Numbered from the stretch's first letter, positions 18,427 through 27,489 are shown. The stretch is 64,000 nucleotides of DNA from Yoonia sp. F2084L (GCF_023015625.1 NZ_JALKAH010000004.1:124001-188000); one strand, 5' to 3'. Numbers and translations are program-made. Notes: generated by a model not told the origin, from the letters alone.

Positions 18427-19719
18427 ATGACAAAGCACCTCCTTCTTGGGCAAACCCTTGGGTTTTCAGGCAATCCCCTACTGGGGGACTGGGCGGATGC
18501 TGTTGATTTCGACAGCGTTGGCGGCGTGTTAATTGAAGCCGGGCGCATTGTGGCGACAGGCGACGGTGCTGCTTTGCGCGCGGCCCATCCGGACGCGGCT
18601 GTCACAGACTATGGTGCCGCTTTGATCAGTGCCGGGTTTGTGGATGCGCATATGCATTATCCGCAGACCGGCATTATCGCCAGTTGGGGCAAGCAGCTGA
18701 TTGATTGGCTCAATACCTATACCTTTCCCGAAGAAGCCCGCTTTGGCGACCGTGCCTATGCGGATGATGTTGCAGGGCGCACCCTTGATCTGGCGCTGGC
18801 GCATGGCACCACAACGTTGGCCAGTTTCTGCACGATCCATCCGACAAGTGTTGATGCGTTTTTTGAGGCAGCATCAGCTCGCAACATGGCCGTGATTGCT
18901 GGCAAAACCTGCATGGACCGCAATGCCCCCGATGACCTGCGCGATACCGCACAATCCGCCTATGACGATAGCAAGGCGCTGCTGGAAAAGTGGCATGGGC
19001 GTGGGCGCGCCAGCTACGCGATCACACCGCGATTTTCACCAACCTCAACACCAGAACAATTGTCCGCTTTGGGCGCTTTATGGGCCGAACACCCCGATTG
19101 CCTGATGCAGACCCATCTTAGCGAACAGTTGCCAGAGATTGCTTGGGTGCAAGAGCTGTTCCCAGAAGCCCGCGACTACCTTGATACCTATGAACAGTTC
19201 GGCTTGCTGGGCGAGCGCGGCCTTTATGGGCATGCGATACATCTGACCGAGCGCGAGATTTCACGACTATCGGAAGTGGGGGCTGCTGTGGTCCATTGCC
19301 CGACGTCAAACACGTTCATCGGGTCAGGGTTGTTTGATTTGATGGGCTTAGCCAAGGCATCGGTCACTGTTGGGCTTGCCACCGACACGGGCGGCGGGTC
19401 GTCATTTTCGATGCTGCGCACAATGGCGGCGGCTTATGAAATCGGACAGTTACGTGGGGCGGCATTGCATCCTGCACAGTTAATCTGGCTGGCGACAGAA
19501 GGATCCGCTGCGGCGCTGAAGATGACAGGGCAGATCGGCCGTCTTGGGGCGGGTGCTGCGGCGGATATCACAGTGCTTGATCTGCACTCGACGCCTGCTA
19601 TCGCACAGCGTGCGGCGCGCGCAGGGGATATCTGGGATGCGGTATTTCCGACCATTATGATGGGTGATGATCGTGCCGTGCGCGATGTATGGGTTGCGGG
19701 TGAGAGGCGGGTGGGCTAG
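18427..19719 (+). CDS. guaD: Guanine deaminase
   Basis: A 430-residue amidohydrolase that deaminates guanine to xanthine. The zinc site is seen as DAHMHYPQ (H-x-H, about residue 76), QTHLSEQLPEI (His about 229), LYGHAIHL (His about 268) and the catalytic Asp in ATDTGGGSSFSML. The length and the HYPQTGIIASWGKQLIDWLNTYTFPEE-type stretch (about 78-104) are specific for guanine deaminases rather than atrazine-type enzymes. It converges on the CAP lipoprotein gene, the two stops sharing CTAG (4-nt overlap). With the 8-oxoguanine deaminase nearby it indicates purine salvage or catabolism. Confidence 0.9.
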   Translation: MTKHLLLGQTLGFSGNPLLGDWADAVDFDSVGGVLIEAGRIVATGDGAALRAAHPDAAVTDYGAALISAGFVDAHMHYPQTGIIASWGKQLIDWLNTYTFPEEARFGDRAYADDVAGRTLDLALAHGTTTLASFCTIHPTSVDAFFEAASARNMAVIAGKTCMDRNAPDDLRDTAQSAYDDSKALLEKWHGRGRASYAITPRFSPTSTPEQLSALGALWAEHPDCLMQTHLSEQLPEIAWVQELFPEARDYLDTYEQFGLLGERGLYGHAIHLTEREISRLSEVGAAVVHCPTSNTFIGSGLFDLMGLAKASVTVGLATDTGGGSSFSMLRTMAAAYEIGQLRGAALHPAQLIWLATEGSAAALKMTGQIGRLGAGAAADITVLDLHSTPAIAQRAARAGDIWDAVFPTIMMGDDRAVRDVWVAGERRVG

Positions 19720-20192
19720 CAGCTTTGCGCCAGCTTCAGCACCCAGATGTTTCCAGACCTGCCAAGTCCGAACTGGGTATAGCCGCGCACCAGCATGTTG
19801 CGTCGGTGCCCGCTTGAATTTTGCCAGGCCACCAGAACCTGTTCTTCGGACTGCTGTCCGTTGGCGATGTTCTCTGCTCCGCCCGTCATCGCACATCCGC
19901 CAGCGCGCGCACGATCCACAAAGGTATCACCATTCGGCCCACCGGGGCTGTCGTGGGAAAAATACCCACGCCGCGCCATATCTTCTGCATGTGCCTGCGC
20001 AGCACGCGCCAAAGCAGCGTTTGGCTGGACAGCCCCGCGCCCTTGGCTGGCACGGAATGCATTCAAATCAGCGGCAAAGCCTGTCGTAGACCCCGGTGCA
20101 GACGACACCTGAGCAGGTGTCGTCTGTGGTGTTGTGGTGGTCGTGCAGGCAACCATGCAGATCAAGGCAATTATGCTAAGCGCTGTCCTCAT
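19716..20192 (-). CDS. CAP/SCP-domain lipoprotein
   Basis: A 158-residue secreted protein. The start at 20192 gives MRTALSIIALICMVAC, a lipoprotein-type signal with Cys about residue 16; the longer frame upstream lacks signal features. After a Thr/Pro/Gln linker, residues about 40-155 form a CAP domain (HAEDMARRGYFSHDSPGG, GGCAMTGGAENIANG, SSGHRRNML) with the conserved His/Glu residues. CAP proteins bind sterols or lipids or act in envelope maintenance; the role here is unknown. It lies between two purine deaminase genes without an obvious link. Confidence 0.85.
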   Translation of the reverse strand: MRTALSIIALICMVACTTTTTPQTTPAQVSSAPGSTTGFAADLNAFRASQGRGAVQPNAALARAAQAHAEDMARRGYFSHDSPGGPNGDTFVDRARAGGCAMTGGAENIANGQQSEEQVLVAWQNSSGHRRNMLVRGYTQFGLGRSGNIWVLKLAQSC

Positions 20193-20274
20193 GGTGTGTC
20201 CCCGCGTGTGAGTGGTCGTGGGCCTGTCTTGAGCGCGAGAATGGCACGGAACACAGCCAGTTTCTGGTGCAGCT

Positions 20275-21615
20275 TTAGGCATCGGCAAGTTTCCGCGCGA
20301 GCGTGTTTTGTCGGGCAATCACCTGCCCCATATCAACGGTGGTCATTTGCCCTTCGGCCACAACCTGCCGTCCTTCGACAAAGAGGGCATCCACTTTCAC
20401 CGGCCCGGCCAGAAGCAAGGCAGCGGGATCCCAGGAACCTGCGTTTTCAATCGTCTGTGCATTCCAGATAGCGATATCAGCCCGCTTGCCGATGGCAATC
20501 TGACCACAGTCATCACGGCCCAACACCTGCGCGCCACCACGCGTCGCAATCTCAAGCGCTTCGCGGGGGGACATCGCATCAGCCCCGTTTTGAACGCGTT
20601 GCAGCAGCATCGCCTGACGCGCCTCGCCCGCCAGATTGCCAATGTCATTGCTGGCCGAACCATCAACGCCCAGACCGACAGGCACACCCGCATCACGCAT
20701 TTGCCGAACAGGGGCGATGCCGGACCCAAGCCTGCAATTGGAACAGGGGCAATGGGCGACGCCGGTCCGGCTGCGTGCGAATAGATCAATCTCCTGCCCG
20801 TCCAGTTTGACGCAATGGGCGTGCCAGACATCATCGCCGGTCCAGCCGAGGTCTTCGGCATATTGGCCCGGACGGCAGCCGAATTTCTCCAATGAATAGG
20901 CGATGTCTTCGTCATTTTCGGCCAAGTGGGTATGCATCATCACACCCTTGTCGCGGGCGAGGATGGCCGCATCGCGCATCAGGTCGCGGGTGACCGAAAA
21001 CGGGCTGCAAGGGGCCACGCCCACACGGACCATGGCACCCGGCTTCGGGTCATGGAACGCGTCAATGACCCGGATGCAATCCTCAAGGATCGCGGCTTCG
21101 TTTTCGACCAATGCATCGGGTGGCAGGCCACCGTCGCTTTCCCCGATGCTCATCGCGCCACGCGTTGCATGGAACCGCAGACCTATGTCGCGTGCGGCGG
21201 CAATCGTATCATCCAGACGCGCGCCACCGGGGTAGAGGTAAAGGTGATCGGACGTCAGCGTGCACCCAGACAGGGCCAGTTCCGCCAGACCGACTTGGGC
21301 CGAGACATACATCTCTTCGGGACCGAACCGCGCCCAGATCGGGTAAAGCCGCTGTAGCCAGCCAAAGAGCAGCGCATCCTGAGCGCCTGGCACTGCGCGC
21401 GTCAACGTTTGATAAAGATGGTGGTGGGTGTTCACCAAACCGGGGGTTATGGTTTTGCCGTTGGCATGAACGACCTCAGCCGCCTCGGCGATCAGGTCTT
21501 GGCCGACCTGTGCAATCTGGCCGTTTCGCAGCAGCACATCAGCATTGTGCAATTCGCGGCGCTGGTCATCCATTGTAAGGATCACGTCAGCGCCTTTGAT
21601 CAGCACATCATGCAA
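20275..21615 (-). CDS. 8-oxoguanine deaminase
   Basis: A 446-residue amidohydrolase of the 8-oxoguanine deaminase subgroup (8-oxoguanine to urate). Motifs are NTHHHLYQTLTRA (metal H-x-H), the MMHTHLAENDEDI block, HAHCVKLDGQEI and GVDGSASNDIGN with the catalytic Asp. The TTG start at 21615 is chosen: it follows AGGAA, overlaps the upstream phosphatase stop by 8 nt and yields MHDVLIKGADVILTMDD; the longest open frame would begin inside the neighbour. Isocytosine or related bases are alternative substrates in this group. Coupled to the HisN-like gene. Confidence 0.88.
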   Translation of the reverse strand: MHDVLIKGADVILTMDDQRRELHNADVLLRNGQIAQVGQDLIAEAAEVVHANGKTITPGLVNTHHHLYQTLTRAVPGAQDALLFGWLQRLYPIWARFGPEEMYVSAQVGLAELALSGCTLTSDHLYLYPGGARLDDTIAAARDIGLRFHATRGAMSIGESDGGLPPDALVENEAAILEDCIRVIDAFHDPKPGAMVRVGVAPCSPFSVTRDLMRDAAILARDKGVMMHTHLAENDEDIAYSLEKFGCRPGQYAEDLGWTGDDVWHAHCVKLDGQEIDLFARSRTGVAHCPCSNCRLGSGIAPVRQMRDAGVPVGLGVDGSASNDIGNLAGEARQAMLLQRVQNGADAMSPREALEIATRGGAQVLGRDDCGQIAIGKRADIAIWNAQTIENAGSWDPAALLLAGPVKVDALFVEGRQVVAEGQMTTVDMGQVIARQNTLARKLADA

Positions 21616-22417
21616 GCGGCATTTCCTGCAAAATAGCCAGTGCCTCGGCGTGGATTTCTGCGTTGGCGGCGGCAAGTGCGCGTCCGCCGTCATGTGCCGG
21701 ACCGCCTTGCCAATCCGTCACGATACCACCTGCCGCCTGAATAACAGCGATGGGCGCCTGAATATCGTAGGGGTTCAATCCCGCCTCGATCACAAGGTCG
21801 ACCTGCCCGGCAGCCAGTAACGCATAGCCATAGCAATCCATTCCATAGCGGGTCAGCCGGGCACGGCTTGCCACGGCAGCAAAGGCGGCACCCTCTTGCG
21901 GAGTTCCAACCTCCGGGAATGTGGTCAGAACTGTTGCCGCGGCCAATGGACGTGGATCGTGGCAGCGCAGTTTTACTTGCCCCATGGGCCCCGCGACCTC
22001 GGCCCGGCCAAAACCTCCGACAAATCGCTCACCAATATAGGGTTGATCAATCATGCCAAAGAGCGGACCGGTCGCATCCGCAACCGAGATCAGAACACCC
22101 CAGGTCGGTGTGCCACTGATATATCCACGCGTGCCATCTATCGGATCAAGCACCCAGGTCAGGCCTGAAGTACCGGTCTGATGGCCGAACTCTTCTCCAA
22201 GGATTGCATCGTCAGGGCGCATATCAGCCAGAACCGCGCGCATTGCCTCTTCGGCGTCGCGATCGGCCACCGTCACCGGGTCAAATCCACTGCTGTCCTT
22301 ATTGGCAGTTGCCAGGCCAGATGCCCGAAAATGCGCCAAAGTCACTGGCCGTGCCGCATCAGCAAGAGCATGCGCGACACGGACCAGTTCCGTTTGGGTT
22401 GAAATGGGGACTGTCAT
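21608..22417 (-). CDS. Inositol-monophosphatase-family phosphatase, HisN-like
   Basis: A 269-residue Mg-dependent phosphatase. Lithium-sensitive phosphatase motifs are present: ILGEEFG (metal Glu, about 76), VLDPIDGTRGYISG (about 90-103) and NPYDIQAPIAVIQAAGG (C-terminal Asp). The sequence most resembles HisN-type histidinol-phosphatases, which dephosphorylate histidinol phosphate in many alphaproteobacteria, but inositol-phosphatase activity is possible. The ATG at 22417 is preferred to the adjacent TTG. It is upstream of and overlaps the 8-oxoguanine deaminase gene; no other his genes are near. Confidence 0.83.
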   Translation of the reverse strand: MTVPISTQTELVRVAHALADAARPVTLAHFRASGLATANKDSSGFDPVTVADRDAEEAMRAVLADMRPDDAILGEEFGHQTGTSGLTWVLDPIDGTRGYISGTPTWGVLISVADATGPLFGMIDQPYIGERFVGGFGRAEVAGPMGQVKLRCHDPRPLAAATVLTTFPEVGTPQEGAAFAAVASRARLTRYGMDCYGYALLAAGQVDLVIEAGLNPYDIQAPIAVIQAAGGIVTDWQGGPAHDGGRALAAANAEIHAEALAILQEMPLA

Positions 22418-22490
22418 CAAGGGAGATCCTTCATCTGCACCAGCTTAGCTTTCGCGGTAAGCGGTGCAGAATGACAGGTCAAGTAGTGGG

Positions 22491-22862
22491 CTAAGCTGCC
22501 TCGCTCAGTACCCTTGCAAGATCGAACAAACGCCGACGCTGATTTTCCGGGATCGCATAATACGACCGCAGCAATTCCAACGCTTCTTTATCGGTCAGGA
22601 TGTCGCCCGGCATATCAGTGCCGGTTGCATCAGTTGTGACCGGTGCGTCCAATCCTTCGAAAAAGAAAGAGACGTTTACGCCCAATACCTTAGCAATGTC
22701 CCAAAGTCGGGACGCGCTGACACGGTTCATGCCAGTCTCATATTTCTGGATTTGCTGGAACTTGATACCAACAGCTTCCGCAAGTTGCTGTTGGGTTGTT
22801 CCGTTCATCCACCGTCTATGCCGGATTCGTTTACCGACGTGTACGTCAACGGGGTGTTTCAT
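22491..22862 (-). CDS. XRE-family transcriptional regulator
   Basis: A 123-residue regulator with an N-terminal helix-turn-helix (about 9-65; TTQQQLAEAVGIKFQQIQKYETG) and a short C-terminal helical tail (LLRSYYAIPENQRRRLFDLARVL). This layout and length are those of the small XRE proteins common in alphaproteobacteria (PraR-like), which influence biofilm, quorum sensing or symbiosis. It is monocistronic. The 272-nt region upstream, shared with the quinone oxidoreductase gene, holds no further gene I can support. Confidence 0.85.
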   Translation of the reverse strand: MKHPVDVHVGKRIRHRRWMNGTTQQQLAEAVGIKFQQIQKYETGMNRVSASRLWDIAKVLGVNVSFFFEGLDAPVTTDATGTDMPGDILTDKEALELLRSYYAIPENQRRRLFDLARVLSEAA

Positions 22863-23134
22863 TTAGTCTTCCTCACTCTTCAAGGACGTCATGCGCAATA
22901 TGCATCGTCCCTATCTATGCAGGTCAAACGCCTGCTGTGGTCAAACCACCGGTTACTAACGCATGCCAAACAGCATTCGCATAGAACACGCAACGGTTGC
23001 AGCCCAACTCCTTACCTTAAGGACAGGTTTAGAGGGCAACTATGAAAACTTTGCCTAAAATTTTGACATTTTACAAATCACAAGCGTGCCACGATAAGGG
23101 TTAACAAAATCGTAATACGAAGGAGCCAAGGCTG

Positions 23135-24094
23135 ATGCAGGCATTTCAAGTAGCGTCTTTTGGCGACAAGCCCGGTCTCGCAGACATTGCAGATCCGGCG
23201 CCCGGACCAGGTGAGGTGTTGCTGAGGATTGCGGCCTGTGGTTTGAATTTCGCAGACCTGCTTATGGCCAAAGGCACCTATCAGGATACGCCCACCCCGC
23301 CCTTCACCCTTGGCATGGAGGTCTGCGGGACAGTCATCGCCCAAGGTGATGGTGTCACCCACCCTGCCCTCGGTGCCCGCGTCGCTGTATTTGGTGGTCA
23401 GGGCGGCTTGGCCGAGAAAGGCGTCTTTCCAGCCGCACTCTGTCGTCTCGTGCCTGACACGATGGATGACGCTACTGCCGCTGGTTTCATGGTGGCCTTT
23501 GGCACATCACATTTGGCGCTGACACGTCGCGCCAATCTGCAATCAGGCGAAACGCTTTTGGTGCTTGGTGCCGCAGGCGGTGTTGGGCTGACAGCGGTGG
23601 AAATCGGCAAAGCGATGGGCGCCAAGGTGATTGCTGTCGCGCGCGGCGCGGATAAGCTGGCTGTCGCGAAAGCGGCAGGCGCGGATCACCTGATTGACAG
23701 TGAAACGGATGACATCAAGGCGGCTGTCAAGGCGCTTGGTGGAGCCGATGTGGTTTATGACCCTGTGGGTGGTGATGCGTTCAAAGCCGCCCTTGGCGCA
23801 TGTAATCGCGAGGCGCGGGTCATTGTGATCGGCTTTGCCAGCGGGGATGTGCCGCAAATTCCAGCCAACATTATTCTGGTCAAAAACATCACAGTAATCG
23901 GCTTTTACTGGGGTGGTTATCTGGGTTTCAAACCGCAAGCGCTGACTGAAAGCCTTGCTGAACTGATGTCATGGCATGCAGATGGAAAACTGCATCCGCA
24001 CATCAGTCATATACTCCCGCTGGACCAAGCCGCAGAGGCGTTAGAGCTCATGCGCACCCGGAAATCCACCGGCAAGGTTGTTGTCACGCCGTAA
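23135..24094 (+). CDS. NADPH:quinone oxidoreductase-like MDR protein
   Basis: A 319-residue zinc-free medium-chain dehydrogenase/reductase. The N-terminal GroES-like domain carries CGLNFADLLMAKGTY, and the Rossmann domain has VLGAAGGVGLTAVEIGKAMGAKVIAVA. The lack of the structural Cys cluster points to the quinone oxidoreductase (QOR) subgroup, which reduces quinones or enoyl compounds with NADPH. An AAGGAG ribosome-binding site precedes the ATG. Its 3' end overlaps the convergent LysR gene by 11 nt. Confidence 0.88.
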   Translation: MQAFQVASFGDKPGLADIADPAPGPGEVLLRIAACGLNFADLLMAKGTYQDTPTPPFTLGMEVCGTVIAQGDGVTHPALGARVAVFGGQGGLAEKGVFPAALCRLVPDTMDDATAAGFMVAFGTSHLALTRRANLQSGETLLVLGAAGGVGLTAVEIGKAMGAKVIAVARGADKLAVAKAAGADHLIDSETDDIKAAVKALGGADVVYDPVGGDAFKAALGACNREARVIVIGFASGDVPQIPANIILVKNITVIGFYWGGYLGFKPQALTESLAELMSWHADGKLHPHISHILPLDQAAEALELMRTRKSTGKVVVTP

Positions 24095-24962
24095 GCAACT
24101 GGGGCACCAGCTTCGGCGTCGTGTAGCATTGTTGTATTATGCCGGCCATCGCCTGACTGGGCTGATCGTCGGGTTTCAGCAGGTAAAGATTGATGTTCTG
24201 TGGCTTTAGCGCAGGCAAAAGCCCGCCATGGTCGATCACTTCGGTATGCGGTGGCAAACTGCCTTTCAGCGCCACATGCACGGCAAGGTCGGCGCTGACT
24301 GCGGCCTCAACCGCGTTGTCCAACTCTGAATCCACCGCCATCGTCCAGTTGATCCCACGGCCATTCAATGCCTGCAGCACGCCACTGCGGAAAATGCAGT
24401 TGCCACAAAAAGCCACCGGCAAGGGCTGTTTGCGCCATGCCTGCCCGTCCAGCGCACCGATCCAAAGCAATGGAAGTTCGACCAAAACCTGTCCACCGGG
24501 GCCACAGGTTTCTTCGGTCGTCAGGATCAGATCAACCTCGCCCCGGCCAAACATATCCAACAGCTTGCGCGTGGGGGCGGAAATCAATCGGACCTGCATG
24601 CGCGGAAAATCAGCGGCAAACCGTTTCAGGACAGCGGGCACCACCGGATAAATAATGTCATGGGGCACGCCCAGTTTCAGCTCGCCCTCAAATTCAGTGG
24701 CCGTCAGTTTGTTCAATATCTCATCGTTGATCTTTAGCATCGAGCGGGCGTAACCCAGCAACTGTTCACCCGCAGGGGTCAGCGCGATCGTCCGCGCCGA
24801 CCGATCAAGCAACGCGACATCTAACGATTCCTCCAGCCGTTTAAGCTGCATTGAAACGGCGGACTGGGTCAGGTTCAGCATACCGGCGGCACGGGTCACA
24901 CCCCCGGCATCGGACACTGCCACAAACGAACGCAAAGCGGTCAGATCAAGATTTCGAGCCAT
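24084..24962 (-). CDS. LysR-family transcriptional regulator
   Basis: A 292-residue LTTR. The start MARNLDLTALRSFVAVSDAGG is set by an AGGA ribosome-binding site 8 nt upstream and by family length. The winged HTH covers about 1-65 (TRAAGMLNLTQSAVSMQLKRLEESL) and the effector domain about 90-290. The inducer is unknown. It is divergent from the DUF1127 gene with a 114-nt AT-rich spacer, the classical position for an autoregulated LysR and its target. Confidence 0.87.
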   Translation of the reverse strand: MARNLDLTALRSFVAVSDAGGVTRAAGMLNLTQSAVSMQLKRLEESLDVALLDRSARTIALTPAGEQLLGYARSMLKINDEILNKLTATEFEGELKLGVPHDIIYPVVPAVLKRFAADFPRMQVRLISAPTRKLLDMFGRGEVDLILTTEETCGPGGQVLVELPLLWIGALDGQAWRKQPLPVAFCGNCIFRSGVLQALNGRGINWTMAVDSELDNAVEAAVSADLAVHVALKGSLPPHTEVIDHGGLLPALKPQNINLYLLKPDDQPSQAMAGIIQQCYTTPKLVPQLLTA

Positions 24963-25076
24963 ATCACAATTCCTGATACTAGAATTCAAAAACATTCATT
25001 TTCATTATGGAATACCCTCCTCCATATATCAAGTATTGAAATACGAAAGAGACAAAGCATCACGAGAGGACATGAT

Positions 25077-25298
25077 ATGAGCATCTCAGCCCACACCGCA
25101 ATTCAACACACAAACTGTGAACCAAAGCCCCTTGGTCTGTGGGCAAAGCTTGGCCAGATGCTCGCTGCTGGGAAGCAGCGGCGCCAATTGCGCGCGGCGG
25201 ACGATCATTTGCTCGCAGATATCGGAATTACGCGCCACGAAGCCGAGTCCGAGGCCCGCCAACCAATGTGGAATGTGCCCAATCACTGGCGCAACTAA
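25077..25298 (+). CDS. DUF1127 family small protein
   Basis: A 73-residue protein with an Arg-rich DUF1127 core (KQRRQLRAADDHLLADIGITRHEAESEARQPMW). Alphaproteobacterial DUF1127 proteins are small, often stress- or growth-phase regulated, and have been linked to RNA binding, phosphate and carbon metabolism in Agrobacterium and Rhodobacter. The start follows GAGAGGA. It is transcribed divergently from the LysR gene, which may control it. Confidence 0.88.
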   Translation: MSISAHTAIQHTNCEPKPLGLWAKLGQMLAAGKQRRQLRAADDHLLADIGITRHEAESEARQPMWNVPNHWRN

Positions 25299-25348
25299 CC
25301 CTTATGTTTACGAGACCTGCGACATTCCCGCCCAAAAAAGTCAGAAAC

Positions 25349-25424
25349 CCGCGAAACGGCGCTATTCAGCCTTGAAAAAGTGCTGATGCCTGCCAATATC
25401 CTGCGCAAGGATGCCGTTTCGCGG
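25349..25424. repeat. Long-range 12-bp perfect inverted repeat upstream of the Bax-inhibitor gene
   Basis: CCGCGAAACGGC at 25349-25360 is exactly inverted at 25413-25424 (GCCGTTTCGCGG), 52 nt apart. It lies in the 152-nt spacer between DUF1127 and the BI-1 gene, ending 27 nt before the latter's ATG. In RNA it could fold a large stem-loop that presents or hides the ribosome-binding site (GGAGG at 25441). It may also be a terminator-like end for the DUF1127 transcript, though no T run follows. Confidence 0.6.
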
Positions 25425-25450
25425 CGCCACTGTTTAATCTGGAGGTCTCA

Positions 25451-26188
25451 ATGGCTCAAGAACAACTCATTAGAACGGTCGGCGGAGCACGCGCGGCCGA
25501 GATTGATGCGGGTCTTCGCGCCCACATGAATAAGGTCTACGGCACAATGTCCGTGGGCATGCTGATCACATTTGCCGTGGCTTGGGCCGTGGGTACATCC
25601 CCTGCTCTGCTGTCTGTCTTCCGTGATCCGATCACACTGTCGCCAAATATCCTTGGCTGGATCGTGATGTTCGCGCCACTTGCGATGGTTTTTGGCTTTG
25701 GTGCGATGATCAACCGTTTCTCAGCCGCCGCTGCGCAGACGTTCTTTTACGCGTTTGCCGCCGTGATGGGCCTGTCGATGGCATGGATTTTTGTGGCCTT
25801 CACTGGTCTGTCCATCGCCAACGTCTTCTTGATCACGTCGATCGCTTTCGCGGGTCTTAGCCTTTATGGCTACACGACCAAGAAAGATATTTCCGGCTGG
25901 GGCGCGTTCCTGATCATGGGTGTGATTGGTCTGATCGTCGCGATGATCGTCAACATCTTCCTGCAGTCCCCTGCAATCATGTTCGCGATCTCTATTCTTG
26001 GCGTACTGATCTTTGCTGGCTTGACCGCCTATGACACGCAGAAGATCAAGAACGACTATATTGCGCACGCAGCACATGCTGATCAGGAATGGTTGGGCAA
26101 AGCGGCCATCATGGGCGCGCTGAACCTCTACCTCGACTTTATCAACATGTTCATGTTCCTGCTGCAATTGTTCGGCAATCGAGAGTAA
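25451..26188 (+). CDS. Bax inhibitor-1/YccA family membrane protein
   Basis: A 245-residue inner-membrane protein with seven TM helices after a cytosolic N-terminus (MAQEQLIRTVGGARAAEIDAG). The conserved TAYDTQKIK sequence near residue 197 is the BI-1/TMBIM signature, with acidic residues in the late helices tied to calcium leak in structural homologues. Bacterial members (YccA, YetJ) interact with FtsH or transport calcium. A GGAGG site precedes the ATG. It is followed by a strong terminator. Confidence 0.92.
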   Translation: MAQEQLIRTVGGARAAEIDAGLRAHMNKVYGTMSVGMLITFAVAWAVGTSPALLSVFRDPITLSPNILGWIVMFAPLAMVFGFGAMINRFSAAAAQTFFYAFAAVMGLSMAWIFVAFTGLSIANVFLITSIAFAGLSLYGYTTKKDISGWGAFLIMGVIGLIVAMIVNIFLQSPAIMFAISILGVLIFAGLTAYDTQKIKNDYIAHAAHADQEWLGKAAIMGALNLYLDFINMFMFLLQLFGNRE

Positions 26189-26218
26189 AGTCTCACACAC
26201 GCACGAAGTTACCGACAG

Positions 26219-26253
26219 GCCCCGCTTAACTATTTGTTAGGCGGGGCTTTTTC
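26219..26253 (+). terminator. Rho-independent terminator after the Bax-inhibitor gene
   Basis: A 12-bp stem (GCCCCGCTTAAC with GTTAGGCGGGGC, one G-U pair) closes a 5-nt loop and is followed by TTTTTCTATTTTT. It lies 31 nt after the stop. The remaining 215 nt to the GntR gene contain no supported gene. Confidence 0.9.
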
Positions 26254-26468
26254 TATTTTTGCACGCGCCATGCTAAGATCAATTGATTCAGGAACACCAG
26301 CAGTCCAATGAGGCGTTATTTGCAACGCTTCTGCTGAAATGCTTGGAAACGATAATGCGCATGCATGCAGACTGTTCAGAGTTGCTCTTGAACGCGTAAC
26401 TGCATGAAGCATTTGAACACAAACACGGAGGGCGTTCGCGCAAGCTAGCCAACCAAAGTCAGACAAGC

Positions 26469-27149
26469 TTACTCGTCGAAATACGCATTGTGAGTGGTGT
26501 AAATTGCCTCAACAGTCGGTGTCAGGCGATCAAGGTGAGCGCGCAATACCCGGTCCGCCGCCGAGGCATTTCCCGCGATAAGAGCCTCAAGCATCTCTTC
26601 GTGATCACGATAGAGAATGATCATCGCTTCTTTGCTTGTCAGGGCCAACATGCAAAGCCGATCAACCTGGGCTTTGTTCTCTGCGATGATTTCAAAGGCA
26701 AAGGATTGCTTGGCCGATGCGCATAGAAGCCTGTGAAACTCGTAGTCCAGCTCGTGAAACAACGCCACATCACCCGCATCAACCGCATCCGACTGCGCCC
26801 GCAAATTTGCCTTGAGGTCTGCATCAATTGATATGTCGCGACTATGTGCCGCCGACCTGATCACTTCCAACTCAACGGCTGTCCGCACAAACCGCGCATT
26901 CGCAATCAACCGACGAGAAAAAGGCCTTACGACGGTCGCCCGCTGGGGGCGCACCAAGAGAAGGTTCAGATTGGCCAGCCGGGTAAACGCCTCGCGGACG
27001 GGTTGGCGCGAATAGCCAAAGGTCTTTGCCACATCGCTTTCTGAAATCTTGGTGCCAGGAAGCAATTCCAACCGCGTGATCTGGCCGAACAATGCGTCAA
27101 AAACAACATCACTGCTTGTCGTGCGTTCAAGGGTTCCGAGTGCTGCCAT
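26469..27149 (-). CDS. GntR-family (FadR/FCD subfamily) regulator
   Basis: A 226-residue regulator with a GntR winged HTH (about 12-75; SESDVAKTFGYSRQPVREAFTRLANLNLL) and a helical FCD ligand domain (about 85-215) with the metal-binding His/Asp pattern (DYEFHRLL, HLDRL). Such proteins commonly sense sugar acids. It is divergent from the TRAP/uronate operon with a 340-nt spacer, so control of that operon is likely; the effector would then be KDG, DEH or a related uronate. Confidence 0.88.
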   Translation of the reverse strand: MAALGTLERTTSSDVVFDALFGQITRLELLPGTKISESDVAKTFGYSRQPVREAFTRLANLNLLLVRPQRATVVRPFSRRLIANARFVRTAVELEVIRSAAHSRDISIDADLKANLRAQSDAVDAGDVALFHELDYEFHRLLCASAKQSFAFEIIAENKAQVDRLCMLALTSKEAMIILYRDHEEMLEALIAGNASAADRVLRAHLDRLTPTVEAIYTTHNAYFDE

Positions 27150-27218
27150 GGTGTCTCATTCGTCTTCCGGTTGCCCTACTTTGGCAGAACCCAGAGAGGA
27201 TTCATAGTGCAATGTTGC

Positions 27219-27303
27219 ATACTAGAAGACAAAACTATTCATATTTTTAAAGGACTAACCACAAATCATACAAAAAATTCAAAACTATTATGTTGACTAG
27301 TAT
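27219..27303. promoter_or_regulatory. Candidate GntR operator pair in the divergent spacer
   Basis: ATACTAG at 27219-27225 and its inverse CTAGTAT at 27297-27303 lie 78 nt apart (start to start) in an AT-rich stretch between gntR and the TRAP genes. Part of the second site is the palindrome ACTAGT. Their arrangement would suit looping by a dimeric regulator. The rest of the 340-nt spacer shows no gene; the 160 nt before the TRAP start could be an untranslated leader. Confidence 0.35.
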
Positions 27304-27489
27304 CCCAGTTTGCGTGTTGAGTACCGACACGAGCGAAGGTGTAGCTGCCGCGCTTGCCAGGGGAGAGCACGATCACCCACGACGTGAGTGATTGCTGATC
27401 TGGCAAGGCGATTTGCGCGTTTTCGAACAGAAAATATGGCCACAACCGGCCAGCCAAAATACGATTTGAACCTGATCTGGGAGGATACG

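Noticed and set aside
23042-23104. 20-codon frame starting MKTLPKIL upstream of the quinone oxidoreductase
   Set aside because: Too short, no ribosome-binding site of note and it overlaps likely promoter sequence (TTGACA at 23063-23068).
26230-26466. Minus-strand 78-codon open frame before gntR
   Set aside because: It runs into the Bax-inhibitor terminator, lacks a ribosome-binding site and has no recognisable family features.
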